Source: an uncultured Lachnospiraceae bacterium (lineage in GTDB: Bacteria; Bacillota; Clostridia; Lachnospirales; Lachnospiraceae). From it: 64,000 nucleotides of DNA. Below the pieces are notes generated by a model. The model was not told where the DNA came from. It saw only the letters and a program-made list of their open reading frames with translations, and searched no databases. This document shows, piece by piece, positions 1 to 8,808 of this stretch. The DNA lies in NCBI GenBank assembly GCA_946628415.1, contig CAMOWK010000001.1, positions 299,156 to 363,155 of the forward strand. Direction: 5' to 3'. Each line of letters opens with the position of its first letter. The first letter of the stretch is position 1. The position numbers and the translations under genes are program-made.

Positions 1-841
1 TAAGCGGAAGGGCAATTATTGTTAGGATTCCTACAAGTACAAAATTAATCATATCAAGAATGCCATAAACTATAGTAAGTGCATTACCTGAGCTGATAAA
101 TGTATTGGCAGTTTTTCTAAGAAGTGTGAGTATGACGCCGTTAAGAAGTATTATGAGGAAAACTATTGTAACATTCCAAAGAACAATCTGAAGAAAGTTT
201 AACAGTTTTTCCTTCTTTATGTCTTTTCTCCCCAGCTTAAGTGATGTAATAAACGATTCCCGTCTGAGAGAAAACTCATAAATGGAATATATAGACGACA
301 TTACTATAAGTGACATTATAAGATAGACCATCCCGACCAGAGATATGGATAACGGCGATGCATTTATAAGCTGGCTTAAATAAGGCGGAATCCCAAGGTT
401 TACGTATGAAACAGAAACCACAGCTACTCCCGATACCGGAAACAGGAACATCATATAAGGAACTATAAGCATATTCCTCGGTCTTATCATTCTGACTGCA
501 TTTCTAAGTCCTTTAAAGAATATCCTGAAAGGTCCTATCTTCTTTAAGTCATTTGCCGCGTCGTAGGCATAGATTATTCCGGATACATTTACAAGAAGAA
601 AAAATGAAATCAGTATTATAAGAACAATAAGGAATACATAGGTTATGGGAGACTTAAAGTATCTAGGGATGTTTTCCTTGGAAATGTATCGAAGTCCTGA
701 GTATTTGATTGAAAGATTGAAGAAATACCCGAGAGCCGGGATAAAAAGAGTATAGGAAACAAGAAGGAGTATACCTTCAAATAGAAGGACACTCCCTCTG
801 TTATACCTGAATAGTTTTAAACTGTCACGTATGTTTTTCAT
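1..841 (-). CDS. Glycerophosphodiester phosphodiesterase, N-terminal membrane domain (partial)
   Basis: The frame opens with ATG at 839-841 and stays open for 280 codons to the window edge, so the C-terminal part is missing. An AGGAAG ribosome site lies about 12 bases upstream. The translation is strongly hydrophobic with about six membrane segments and resembles the GPDPase_memb domain found at the N-terminus of many Firmicute glycerophosphodiester phosphodiesterases. Typical stretches are SIKYSGLRYISKENIPRYF near residues 45-63 and FKGLRNAVRMIRPRNMLIV near residue 110. In that family the membrane domain precedes a TIM-barrel phosphodiesterase that hydrolyses glycerophosphodiesters. The catalytic domain would lie outside the window, so its presence is inferred. 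A stand-alone membrane protein is possible. Confidence 0.65.
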   Translation of the reverse strand, partial: MKNIRDSLKLFRYNRGSVLLFEGILLLVSYTLFIPALGYFFNLSIKYSGLRYISKENIPRYFKSPITYVFLIVLIILISFFLLVNVSGIIYAYDAANDLKKIGPFRIFFKGLRNAVRMIRPRNMLIVPYMMFLFPVSGVAVVSVSYVNLGIPPYLSQLINASPLSISLVGMVYLIMSLIVMSSIYSIYEFSLRRESFITSLKLGRKDIKKEKLLNFLQIVLWNVTIVFLIILLNGVILTLLRKTANTFISSGNALTIVYGILDMINFVLVGILTIIALPL

Positions 842-885
842 TCAAAGTCTGCTTCCTATAATTCTGTTTTGTTGGCACAGGCTAT

Positions 886-1929
886 TTACAGTATCAGCAT
901 CGCATCTCCGAATGAAAAGAAGCGGTACTTCTCTTCTACTGCTGTTTGGTAGGCTTTAAGGATATGTTCTCTGTCATATAAAGCTGATACAAGCATTATA
1001 AGCGTTGACTCCGGAAGATGGAAGTTCGTAATTAAACCGTCAATGCATTTAAAGCGGTATCCGGGATAGATAAATATTTCCGTCCATCCGCTTCCCGGCT
1101 CTATATGTCCATCTTCATCCGCAACCGATTCGAGAACTCTTGTACTCGTTGTTCCGACAGATATAACCCTTCCGCCATTTTCTTTTGTATCATTTATTAT
1201 CTTTGCAGCAGTTTCGTCTATCATGTAGAATTCACTGTGCATATGATGTTCTTCAAGTTTTTCAACTTTAACCGGTCTAAAGGTTCCGAGTCCCACATGA
1301 AGTGTGACACGGGCTATCTTTATACCTTTTTCTTCTATGGCACTGAGCAGTTCATTTGTAAAATGAAGTCCTGCTGTAGGAGCCGCTGCAGACCCTGCAT
1401 TTTTTGCGTAAACGGTCTGATAGCGGTCTTTATCTTTCAGCTTATGTGTTATATAAGGAGGAAGCGGCATCTCGCCAAGAGAATCAAGTATTTCTTCCCA
1501 TATGCCGTCATATGTGAACCTTATAAGCCTGTTGCCTTCTTCCACTACATCTATGACCTCGCCGGAAAGAATGAATGAACCGTCGGGACGTGCCTCTCCG
1601 AAATTAACCACTGCGCCGACTTTCATTTTCTTTCCCGGACGCGTGAGACATTCCCAAACATTTCCGCCCTTATTCTTAAGCAGAAGTATCTCTATCATGG
1701 CTCCGGTATCCTGCTTTGTGCCGTAAAGCCTTGCAGGAATAACCTTTGTTTCATTTATAACAATGCAGTCTCCCGGTCTTAAATAATCTATAACGTCGCT
1801 GAATATCTTATGCTCTATAGTTTTTTTCTCCCGGTCAAGAACCATAAGCCTCGAATCGCTTCTCTTTTCAAGAGGATCCTGGGCTATAAGTTCTTCCGGA
1901 AGTTCGTAATAAAAATCATGTACATTCAT
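886..1929 (-). CDS. queA: S-adenosylmethionine:tRNA ribosyltransferase-isomerase QueA
   Basis: QueA transfers and isomerises the ribosyl group of SAM to preQ1 at tRNA position 34, making epoxyqueuosine in the queuosine pathway. The 347-residue length is normal. Recognisable family segments are the N-terminal [15 protein letters not shown], the central [12 protein letters not shown] near residue 182, [10 protein letters not shown], and the C-terminal [16 protein letters not shown]. It follows pheT by 44 bases on the same strand and may be read through from the pheST promoter, since no terminator is visible between them. Its pathway partner tgt is in the window but 12 kb away. Confidence 0.97.
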   Translation of the reverse strand: MNVHDFYYELPEELIAQDPLEKRSDSRLMVLDREKKTIEHKIFSDVIDYLRPGDCIVINETKVIPARLYGTKQDTGAMIEILLLKNKGGNVWECLTRPGKKMKVGAVVNFGEARPDGSFILSGEVIDVVEEGNRLIRFTYDGIWEEILDSLGEMPLPPYITHKLKDKDRYQTVYAKNAGSAAAPTAGLHFTNELLSAIEEKGIKIARVTLHVGLGTFRPVKVEKLEEHHMHSEFYMIDETAAKIINDTKENGGRVISVGTTSTRVLESVADEDGHIEPGSGWTEIFIYPGYRFKCIDGLITNFHLPESTLIMLVSALYDREHILKAYQTAVEEKYRFFSFGDAMLIL

Positions 1930-1973
1930 ATGTGATCATGCACTCTCTGTTTCTGCTTTATTTTACCGTTATT

Positions 1974-4406
1974 TTATGAACGAAGTTCTATACCTTCAGC
2001 TGAAAGCTTCTTCAGTATCTTATCAACCGAAGCATTAACCTCTGCATCGGAAAGCGTTCTGTCCGGTGCTCTGAAGAGAAGTGAAAATGCAACGGATTTC
2101 TTATCACTTGCAATTCTCTCGCCTTCATATACATCAAAGAGTTTAATCTCTTCGAGAAGCTTACCTGCATTTTTTCTGATAATCTTTTCTATCTCACCGA
2201 CAAATACCTTCTTGTCGCAAAGAAGTGAAAGGTCTCTTGTGCTGCCCGGGAACTTGGTTACGCTGACATACTTGATTCCGAAATCTGCCATATCCGTAAG
2301 TGTTTCCATATCAAGTGCAGCAACATATACATCACCCTTCATATCATAATTCATTACTGCTTCAGGGTGAACCTGTCCTATATAACCGATGTATTTATCG
2401 CCGCAGACGATTTTAGCCTGTCTACCCGGATGAAGGAAAGGATAATCCGAAGCCGGAATATACTCAACATCCTTTGCGAAGCCAAGCTTCTCAGTAATCT
2501 CTTCAACCACTCCTTTAAGCGTGAAGAAATCACCACTGCCATACATGGCAAGTGTAAGGGTATTTTTCTCATCAGGAAGTTCTGTAAGAGGAAGGCTCTT
2601 TGGAATATATACATTTCCCATTTCAAAAAGTCTTACATCCTTATTCCTTCTGTTATAGTTTGTTGCAAGCGAAGTAAGCATACCATTCAGAGAAACTGTT
2701 CTCATGATACTGAAATCCTCGCCGAGAGGATTGCTTATCTTTACTGCTTTTCTGAGCTCACTGTCCTCCGGTATAAGAAGCTTATCAAATACTTTAGGGC
2801 TTTCAAATGAATAGCTCATGCCCTGTGAAAATCCGTTTGAAAGCGCAACATCCCTTACCATGGCTGCTATGGATTCATTCATAGAAACTCCGCCAATACC
2901 TGCATTTGTTGCAGGAAGTGTAGTCGGGATATTATCATAACCGTAGAATCTCGCAACTTCTTCCGCAAGATCAGCCATACATCTTAAATCCTGTCTGTAT
3001 GTAGGAATTGTAAGTAGATTTGTTTTTTCATCATACGTAAGTCCAAGCTTATCAAAAATGTAGAGCATTTTTTCAGAAGACACATCTGTTCCGAGAAGAC
3101 TGTTCATTCTGTCAGGTTCAAATGGAAGTGTCCATGGACTTACAGGTTCCGGATATACATCTACCATACCCTTAAGAACTGTACCGGCACCCATCTCTTC
3201 TATAAGCTGGCAAGCCCTGTTTATCGCAATCTCAGCAAGATTAGGATCAAGTCCCTTTTCAAATGTACTTGAACTTTCTGTACGAAGTCCTACTCTCTTT
3301 GAAGATAATCTTATGTTGGTTCCGTCAAAAGTAGCAGCTTCAAAAAGAAGTGTTGTCATATCATCAGTTACCATGGAGTTTTCACCGCCCATGATACCTG
3401 CCATAGCAACAGGCTTTTCAGCATCGCATATCATAAGTACGTTGCTGTCAAGTGTTCTCTCCTGTCCGTCAAGAGTTACAAACTTATCACCGTCATTTGC
3501 ACGCTTAACTATGATCTTATTTCCGGCTATGGTTGAAAGATCAAACGCATGCATAGGCTGACCGTATTCTTCCATAATGTAGTTTGTGATATCGACTATA
3601 TTATTGATAGAACGTATGCCCTGAGCACGAAGCCTTCTCTGCATCCACTCCGGTGAAGGTCCTATCTTAATATCCTTTACTACTCTGCCTATATATCTCT
3701 TGCAGAGATCTGTATCCTTAATCTCAACATCGATATAATCTTTTGTGTACTCATCCGACTCTTCCTTAACAACAACCTCAGGAGGATAAAAAGGAAGGTC
3801 AAATGTAACAGCTGCTTCCCTTGCCATACCAAGGATTGAGAAACAGTCTACTCTGTTGGATGTGATCTCATACTCAACATTTACATCATCAAGCCCAAGT
3901 GCCTTAACTGCATCATCACCCGGCTTCACGCCTGAATCAGCCGGGAATATATATACACCGTTCTCCGGTGCTTCCGGATACATTTCCCTTGAAGAACCGA
4001 GCTCTTCAATGGCACACATCATACCAAATGATTCGATTCCGCGGAGCTTACCCTTCTTAATCTTTATTCCGTCAGGCGGAAGTTCTCCTCCGTCGTGACC
4101 TCCGGCAACACGTCCGCCATCAAGTACTGTAGGAACAAGATCACCTTCCTTTACATTCGGTGCACCTGTCACTATCTGAATAGGTGCTTCTTTTCCTACA
4201 TCAACCTTACATACCACAAGCTTGTCAGCGTCCGGATGCTTCTCGATTGAAAGGATTTTTCCTACTACTATCTTTTCAAGGTTCTTGTCATATTTAACAT
4301 AATTTTCAACATGGGAACCTGAAAGTGTTATCTTATCTACAAATTCCTGCGGTTCACAAGAAAGGTCAGGAACATATGCTTTAATCCATGATATAGGTGT
4401 ATTCAT
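1974..4406 (-). CDS. pheT: Phenylalanyl-tRNA synthetase beta subunit
   Basis: PheT pairs with PheS in an (alpha-beta)2 cytoplasmic enzyme that charges tRNA-Phe. The 810-residue protein has the full domain series. An N-terminal EMAP/OB-type tRNA-binding domain (about 40-155, with HPDADKLVVCKVDVG) is followed by the B3/B4 editing region, the B5 domain and a catalytic-like core. A C-terminal ferredoxin-fold anticodon-binding domain begins near VSVTKFPGSTRDLSLL. It lies 16 bases downstream of pheS and is co-transcribed with it under T-box control. Confidence 0.98.
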   Translation of the reverse strand: MNTPISWIKAYVPDLSCEPQEFVDKITLSGSHVENYVKYDKNLEKIVVGKILSIEKHPDADKLVVCKVDVGKEAPIQIVTGAPNVKEGDLVPTVLDGGRVAGGHDGGELPPDGIKIKKGKLRGIESFGMMCAIEELGSSREMYPEAPENGVYIFPADSGVKPGDDAVKALGLDDVNVEYEITSNRVDCFSILGMAREAAVTFDLPFYPPEVVVKEESDEYTKDYIDVEIKDTDLCKRYIGRVVKDIKIGPSPEWMQRRLRAQGIRSINNIVDITNYIMEEYGQPMHAFDLSTIAGNKIIVKRANDGDKFVTLDGQERTLDSNVLMICDAEKPVAMAGIMGGENSMVTDDMTTLLFEAATFDGTNIRLSSKRVGLRTESSSTFEKGLDPNLAEIAINRACQLIEEMGAGTVLKGMVDVYPEPVSPWTLPFEPDRMNSLLGTDVSSEKMLYIFDKLGLTYDEKTNLLTIPTYRQDLRCMADLAEEVARFYGYDNIPTTLPATNAGIGGVSMNESIAAMVRDVALSNGFSQGMSYSFESPKVFDKLLIPEDSELRKAVKISNPLGEDFSIMRTVSLNGMLTSLATNYNRRNKDVRLFEMGNVYIPKSLPLTELPDEKNTLTLAMYGSGDFFTLKGVVEEITEKLGFAKDVEYIPASDYPFLHPGRQAKIVCGDKYIGYIGQVHPEAVMNYDMKGDVYVAALDMETLTDMADFGIKYVSVTKFPGSTRDLSLLCDKKVFVGEIEKIIRKNAGKLLEEIKLFDVYEGERIASDKKSVAFSLLFRAPDRTLSDAEVNASVDKILKKLSAEGIELRS

Positions 4407-4422
4407 TTAAGTCTCTCCTTTC

Positions 4423-5442
4423 TTAGAACTGCTTTAAAAATCTGATGTCATTTTCATAAAGAAGTCTCATGTCATCAATCTCATACTTAAGAAGTGCCAC
4501 TCTCTCAAGACCGATACCAAATGCAAAGCCTGAATATACATTAGGATCAATCCCGCACATTTCAAGAACATGAGGATGAACCATACCGCATCCAAGTATC
4601 TCTATCCAGCCTGAGCCCTTACAAACTGAGCATCCCTTGCCGTGACACTTGAAACATGTAACATCAACCTCAGCCGATGGCTCTGTAAATGGGAAATGGT
4701 GGGGACGAAGCTTTGTCTTTGTATCAGGCCCGAAGAAGTTCTTTGCAAACTGATCGAGCGTTCCCTTAAGATCTGCCATAGTGATCCCCTTATCAACAAC
4801 AAGACCCTCAACCTGATGGAAGGAAGGTGAATGTGTCGCATCAACCTCATCAGAACGGAATACTCTTCCCGGTGATATGATCTTTATAGGAAGCTTACCC
4901 TGCTCCATGATTCTTGCCTGTACCGATGAAGTCTGAGTACGAAGAAGAATATCTTTTGTAATGTAAAATGTATCCTGTTCGTCCTTTGCAGGATGGTTTG
5001 CAGGAATATTTAAGAGTTCGAAGTTATACTTATCGTATTCCACTTCAGGTCCTTCAACCACTTCATATCCCATACCGATAAAAACCTTCTCGAGATCTTC
5101 CAGCGCGATCTGGTTCGGATGCTTATGACCTCTCATAAGTCTCTGTCCCGGAAGTGTAACGTCTATAGTTTCTCTCTTCATTTTTTCAGTCAGGAGTATA
5201 TGATTCAGTTCCTTTTTCTTAGCCTCAATGCTCTCCTCAAGAAGTGCCCTGACTTCATTTACCTTCTGTCCTACCTTAGGACGTTCCTCCGGTGCAACAT
5301 CCTTCATGCTCTTAAGTATCTGAGTAAGCATTCCCTTCTTTCCAAGGAAGTTTACTCTGATTTCCTCAAGAGAGTCGATACTGCCGGATTTGCTGATCCG
5401 TTCTACAGCTTCCTCTCTGATCTCTTCCAGCGTCTTTCCCAT
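4423..5442 (-). CDS. pheS: Phenylalanyl-tRNA synthetase alpha subunit
   Basis: PheS is the catalytic subunit for phenylalanine activation. I place the start at ATG 5440-5442, after a GGAGG site at 5451-5455, giving 339 residues, the usual length. The frame extends 24 codons further upstream, but that stretch is the T-box terminator and not protein. Class II aminoacyl-tRNA synthetase motifs are visible: motif 2 around [20 protein letters not shown] and motif 3 around [16 protein letters not shown] near the C-terminus. The N-terminal 80 residues are the coiled-coil tRNA arm. A cysteine-rich stretch, [17 protein letters not shown], may bind zinc. Confidence 0.98.
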   Translation of the reverse strand: MGKTLEEIREEAVERISKSGSIDSLEEIRVNFLGKKGMLTQILKSMKDVAPEERPKVGQKVNEVRALLEESIEAKKKELNHILLTEKMKRETIDVTLPGQRLMRGHKHPNQIALEDLEKVFIGMGYEVVEGPEVEYDKYNFELLNIPANHPAKDEQDTFYITKDILLRTQTSSVQARIMEQGKLPIKIISPGRVFRSDEVDATHSPSFHQVEGLVVDKGITMADLKGTLDQFAKNFFGPDTKTKLRPHHFPFTEPSAEVDVTCFKCHGKGCSVCKGSGWIEILGCGMVHPHVLEMCGIDPNVYSGFAFGIGLERVALLKYEIDDMRLLYENDIRFLKQF

Positions 5443-5462
5443 CTTATTTTCCTCCGTTAATT

Positions 5463-5757
5463 TAAAAAAGTCCCTTTGCACTAAGCAAAGGGACGAATTA
5501 TTCCGCGGTACCACCCTGATTCCACATAAGAACTATCAGCCAAAGTCTGTGACTGAATTCTCTGCGGCTCTTAATTATAACTTAACGATGTTAATGTCGG
5601 TTCCTCCTACAAAGAATCTTTCTCTTCAAAGGAACTGCTCCGGTGTGAAAATGACTCATCCTGCTTCCTGACACAGCTTCCAGCCGATGACCATGTCTCT
5701 CTGTAGGGTCGGGCGAGCTTTATGCACCATCAATGCATTTAGTATTAAACTCTAGAG
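5463..5757 (-). promoter_or_regulatory. T-box riboswitch controlling pheST
   Basis: Read on the minus strand, the leader contains the canonical T-box AGGGTGGTACCGCGG (5503-5517). It is followed by an intrinsic terminator with a 10-bp stem (5470-5479 with 5485-5494) and a T tract at 5464-5469. The terminator ends about 20 bases before the pheS start codon. T-boxes bind uncharged tRNA and permit read-through when the amino acid is short. A UUC (Phe) triplet followed by A at 5647-5649 is a candidate specifier codon, consistent with the downstream gene. That assignment is by inspection and not from a folded model. Confidence 0.95.
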
Positions 5758-5758
5758 T

Positions 5759-5786
5759 ATTTTAACACAACCGCCGTATTCTGCAA
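5759..5786 (-). promoter_or_regulatory. Sigma-A promoter of T-box-pheST
   Basis: On the minus strand a -35 TTGCAG (5781-5786) and a -10 TAAAAT (5759-5764) are separated by 16 bases. Transcription would start about 5750, just upstream of the T-box stem I region. Confidence 0.75.
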
Positions 5787-5843
5787 GTGGTTTTTATAAA
5801 GTTTTCTGTAAAATGCATAGGAATTAAATATAAGCTGGGTTTA

Positions 5844-7409
5844 TCAGTTAGCCTTTCTGCCTTCCTTCTGTCCGTACTTAACAAAGTGCTCATAGTATCT
5901 TGCATTATCATTTCCAAATGCCTTTCTAAGATCGGCATATCTGTTCTTGTAGAGTGAAAGATTGAATGTGGCCTTACCCTGACGTCCTTCTCTCATACCA
6001 TACTTGGTAAAATGATTAAATGCCTTAACCTTGTCTGTACCGAATGCTTTCTTAAGATCCGGATACTTGCCGAGATAATAGTTTGCATCAAACACTGCCG
6101 AATAATTTACGCCATTATATATAGGCTTAAAGTTTACGGCGTCTCTGCCTTCTCTCTTACCGTAGTTTATATAATGCATATAATACTGTTTAAGGTTTGA
6201 GCCGAAAGCTCTCTGTAGGTCAGCATAATTATTCTTATAAATATTAACATCAAATGAAGCGCTTGCCTGACGTCCTTCTTTCATTCCGTAGTCTACAAAA
6301 TGCTTAAGAAGTTTTGCGGAATCCGAGCCAAAAGCTCTCTTTAAATCAGGATACTTATTTGAATAGTATGAGGCATTAAATACAGGCGCATAGTTTACTC
6401 CACCGTAAACAGCACTTGCATTTGACCCGCCTGATGGAGTACTGCTTCCTTTGGATGCACCGGAAATGTACGTCGTTGCATTTCTGCCTTCCTTCTTACC
6501 ATACTGTACATAATGCTTGTAGTATGCCGCATTATTACTTCCAAATGCATTTCTTAGGTCAGCATAGTTTGCTTTATAAACAGCAAAATTAAACGTTGCC
6601 TTTCCCTGACGTCCTTCTTTCATTCCATAGTTCATGAAATGAGTGAATGCCTTTACCTTATCTGTTCCAAAAGCCTTTTTTAAATCTCCATATTTATTCA
6701 GGTAATAGTCAGCATCAAATACTGCCGAATAATCAACGCCACCGCTGACATAGCTCACGGAACCCGAACCCGGTCTTACTGCCGCCTGAAGAACCCTGTC
6801 TCCAAAACACTGTGTCCAGTAGATTCCATATCCCGAACCGGTTTTAACACAGCCTATTCCAATACTCTTAAAACCGGAGCTGAGTATATTCGACCTGTGA
6901 CCGGAGGAATTCATCCAGCCATTCATAACAGCCGTTGTAGACGCGTAACCTGCCGCTATATTCTCACCACAATATCCGAGTCCGCTCGGATAGGCTGAAA
7001 AACAATCGCTGCCGTTTGGTCTTGTATGAGCAAATTTTACTGATATCTCAGCTGCACGTCCCATAGCTGTATCAAGAAGCTTTTGATCCATCGTAAGTGC
7101 CGGAAGTCCTGCTTTTGCCCTTTCGGAATTTACCAGATCAAGAACCTGCCACGCCATGTTGTAATCAGGCGTTGCATTGTAAGTAGTACCTGAAAATGTA
7201 ATACTCCGGTTAACTGCCTGCCCCGATCCAAACACTCCGACCGGTGCCACAGCAGCCTCTGCTGAAATCGGATTAATGATGCTTACTGCAAGAACTGCAG
7301 AAAGGCATATCCCTGCCATTTTACTGAGTAAACGTTTAAATCCTTTCTTTTTCACTTTCCTCACCCATCCTTCTCTTAATAAATTTTGAACAAAGCGCCG
7401 TCTGTTCAT
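5844..7409 (-). CDS. Secreted CAP-domain protein with three double C-terminal repeats
   Basis: A basic N-terminus and hydrophobic segment ending near NPISAEA form a Sec signal peptide, so the protein is exported. A CAP (SCP/PR-1) domain spans about residues 85-210, with FAHTRPNG, GENIA and SSGHRSNILS motifs. The C-terminal half is built of three double units of about 95 residues. Each unit contains a VFDADYYxxKYxDLKxAFG half with a YGMxEGRQ ending and a YKxxYADLRxAFG half with a YGKxEGR ending. Such repeats occur in lachnospiral surface proteins and may bind wall or glycan, which is inference. The annotated ATG at 7409 lacks a good ribosome site. A GTG 45 bases downstream, after AAGGATG, is an alternative start that keeps the signal peptide. 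Confidence 0.85.
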   Translation of the reverse strand: MNRRRFVQNLLREGWVRKVKKKGFKRLLSKMAGICLSAVLAVSIINPISAEAAVAPVGVFGSGQAVNRSITFSGTTYNATPDYNMAWQVLDLVNSERAKAGLPALTMDQKLLDTAMGRAAEISVKFAHTRPNGSDCFSAYPSGLGYCGENIAAGYASTTAVMNGWMNSSGHRSNILSSGFKSIGIGCVKTGSGYGIYWTQCFGDRVLQAAVRPGSGSVSYVSGGVDYSAVFDADYYLNKYGDLKKAFGTDKVKAFTHFMNYGMKEGRQGKATFNFAVYKANYADLRNAFGSNNAAYYKHYVQYGKKEGRNATTYISGASKGSSTPSGGSNASAVYGGVNYAPVFNASYYSNKYPDLKRAFGSDSAKLLKHFVDYGMKEGRQASASFDVNIYKNNYADLQRAFGSNLKQYYMHYINYGKREGRDAVNFKPIYNGVNYSAVFDANYYLGKYPDLKKAFGTDKVKAFNHFTKYGMREGRQGKATFNLSLYKNRYADLRKAFGNDNARYYEHFVKYGQKEGRKAN

Positions 7410-7459
7410 TTAAAAAAGAATTTATGAAGCAGCAAATTTTAAAGCCCCAAACAATAAAA

Positions 7460-7502
7460 AACACCATGCTGCCAACAATACAAATTATAGCATCATAGTG
7501 TT
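7460..7502 (-). terminator. Hairpin terminator after fabF
   Basis: An interrupted inverted repeat (AACAC and ATGCT pairing with AGCAT and GTGTT) lies between fabF and the CAP gene. It is followed by T-rich sequence in both directions. It probably ends the acyl-CoA ligase-fabF transcript. Confidence 0.6.
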
Positions 7503-7548
7503 TTTTATACCAAATATATTTTTAAAAAAATGTGCCGAATTTTAGCAC

Positions 7549-8808
7549 CTATTCTGTGTACTTTCCAACAAGAACACTTGCGTTCTGTCCTCCGAAGCCA
7601 AATGCATTGCACATAGCCACATTAACAGTCGTATGTCTTGCCTCATTGGGAACGAAATCAAGATCGCACTCAGGATCCTTTGTAAACTGATTGATTGTAG
7701 GAGGAATGATATCCTCTTCAACAGCCTTAACGCATGCAATGGTTTCAACAACTCCGCCTGCACCCATAAGGTGTCCCATGGAAGCCTTTGTGGATGATAC
7801 AGCCACCTTATTGGCATATTCTCCAAAAAGAGTTTTAATAGCTTTAACCTCGATGATGTCACCCTTAGGAGTTGATGTACCGTGAGCATTTATATAATCA
7901 ACGTCACTTACACCTATTCCCGCTGCATCAAGCGCTCCCTTCATGGTCGCGATAGCTCCTATTCCATCCGGATGCGGACTTGTAACATGGAAACCGTCTG
8001 TTCCGTTTGAACATCCGAGAAGCTTTGCTCTTACTTTTGCGCCTCTCTTTTTCGCTACGCTTTCTTTTTCTATAATAACCGCACCGCTTCCTTCACTCAT
8101 GACAAATCCGTCTCTGTCAAGATCAAATGGACGACTGGCTGTTTCCGGCTCATCATTTCTGTGTGACAGTGCATGTATTGCCGAAAGTCCTTGTATGGTG
8201 ATAGGACAGTTGGCTGCTTCAGCACCAACGCAGATAACTATATCTGCCATGTTACTCTCTATAAGCATGTTGCCCATTGTTATGGCATCAATACCTGAAG
8301 AACATGCTGTTGAAACAGTAAGGCTCGGTCCCTGCAGATGCTTTGCTATTGCAATCTGGGCAGCGCCTACATTTCCTATGATTTTGGTAATGAATCGAGG
8401 ATTGATTCTCTTTCCTGCCGAAAGTAAATTCGACGATTCTTCTATATTAGCTATTCCTGAAAAAACCGAACCGAATACTATTCCGATTCTGTCTCTTGCT
8501 ATCGGATAATTACCCAGATCATCCTCGTAAAGGCCTGCATCTTTCATAGCCTCATCTGCTGCAGCGAATCCATACAGCATGAAAGTTTCCATCTCTCTTG
8601 CCTGCTTTTTATCCATGTAACCGGCAGGATTAAAATCAGTAACCTCTCCGGCTATCTGTACAGGTAAATCCGAGGCGTCAAACTTAGTAATATTTGTAAT
8701 ACCCGATTTACCCGCAATAAGGTTGTCCCAGAATTTCTCTACTCCTGTACCAAGCGGTGTAACTGCTCCCATTCCGGTAATAACAACTTTTTCTTTACTT
8801 TGCATCAT
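7549..8808 (-). CDS. fabF: 3-oxoacyl-[acyl-carrier-protein] synthase II
   Basis: FabF extends acyl-ACP by condensation with malonyl-ACP in cytoplasmic type II fatty acid synthesis. The 419-residue protein carries the KAS II triad: Cys169 in STACSSGID, His309 in NAHGTSTP and His346 in SMGHLMGAGG. Its start overlaps the last 14 bases of the acyl-CoA ligase gene, so the two are translationally coupled. It stands apart from the other fab genes, none of which is in the window. A specialised partner of the adjacent ligase, rather than the housekeeping KAS II, is therefore possible. Confidence 0.93.
   Translation of the reverse strand: MMQSKEKVVITGMGAVTPLGTGVEKFWDNLIAGKSGITNITKFDASDLPVQIAGEVTDFNPAGYMDKKQAREMETFMLYGFAAADEAMKDAGLYEDDLGNYPIARDRIGIVFGSVFSGIANIEESSNLLSAGKRINPRFITKIIGNVGAAQIAIAKHLQGPSLTVSTACSSGIDAITMGNMLIESNMADIVICVGAEAANCPITIQGLSAIHALSHRNDEPETASRPFDLDRDGFVMSEGSGAVIIEKESVAKKRGAKVRAKLLGCSNGTDGFHVTSPHPDGIGAIATMKGALDAAGIGVSDVDYINAHGTSTPKGDIIEVKAIKTLFGEYANKVAVSSTKASMGHLMGAGGVVETIACVKAVEEDIIPPTINQFTKDPECDLDFVPNEARHTTVNVAMCNAFGFGGQNASVLVGKYTE

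Noticed and set aside
5443..5514. An upstream extension of pheS by 24 codons
   Set aside because: That DNA is the T-box terminator and antiterminator. The start with a ribosome site is at 5442.
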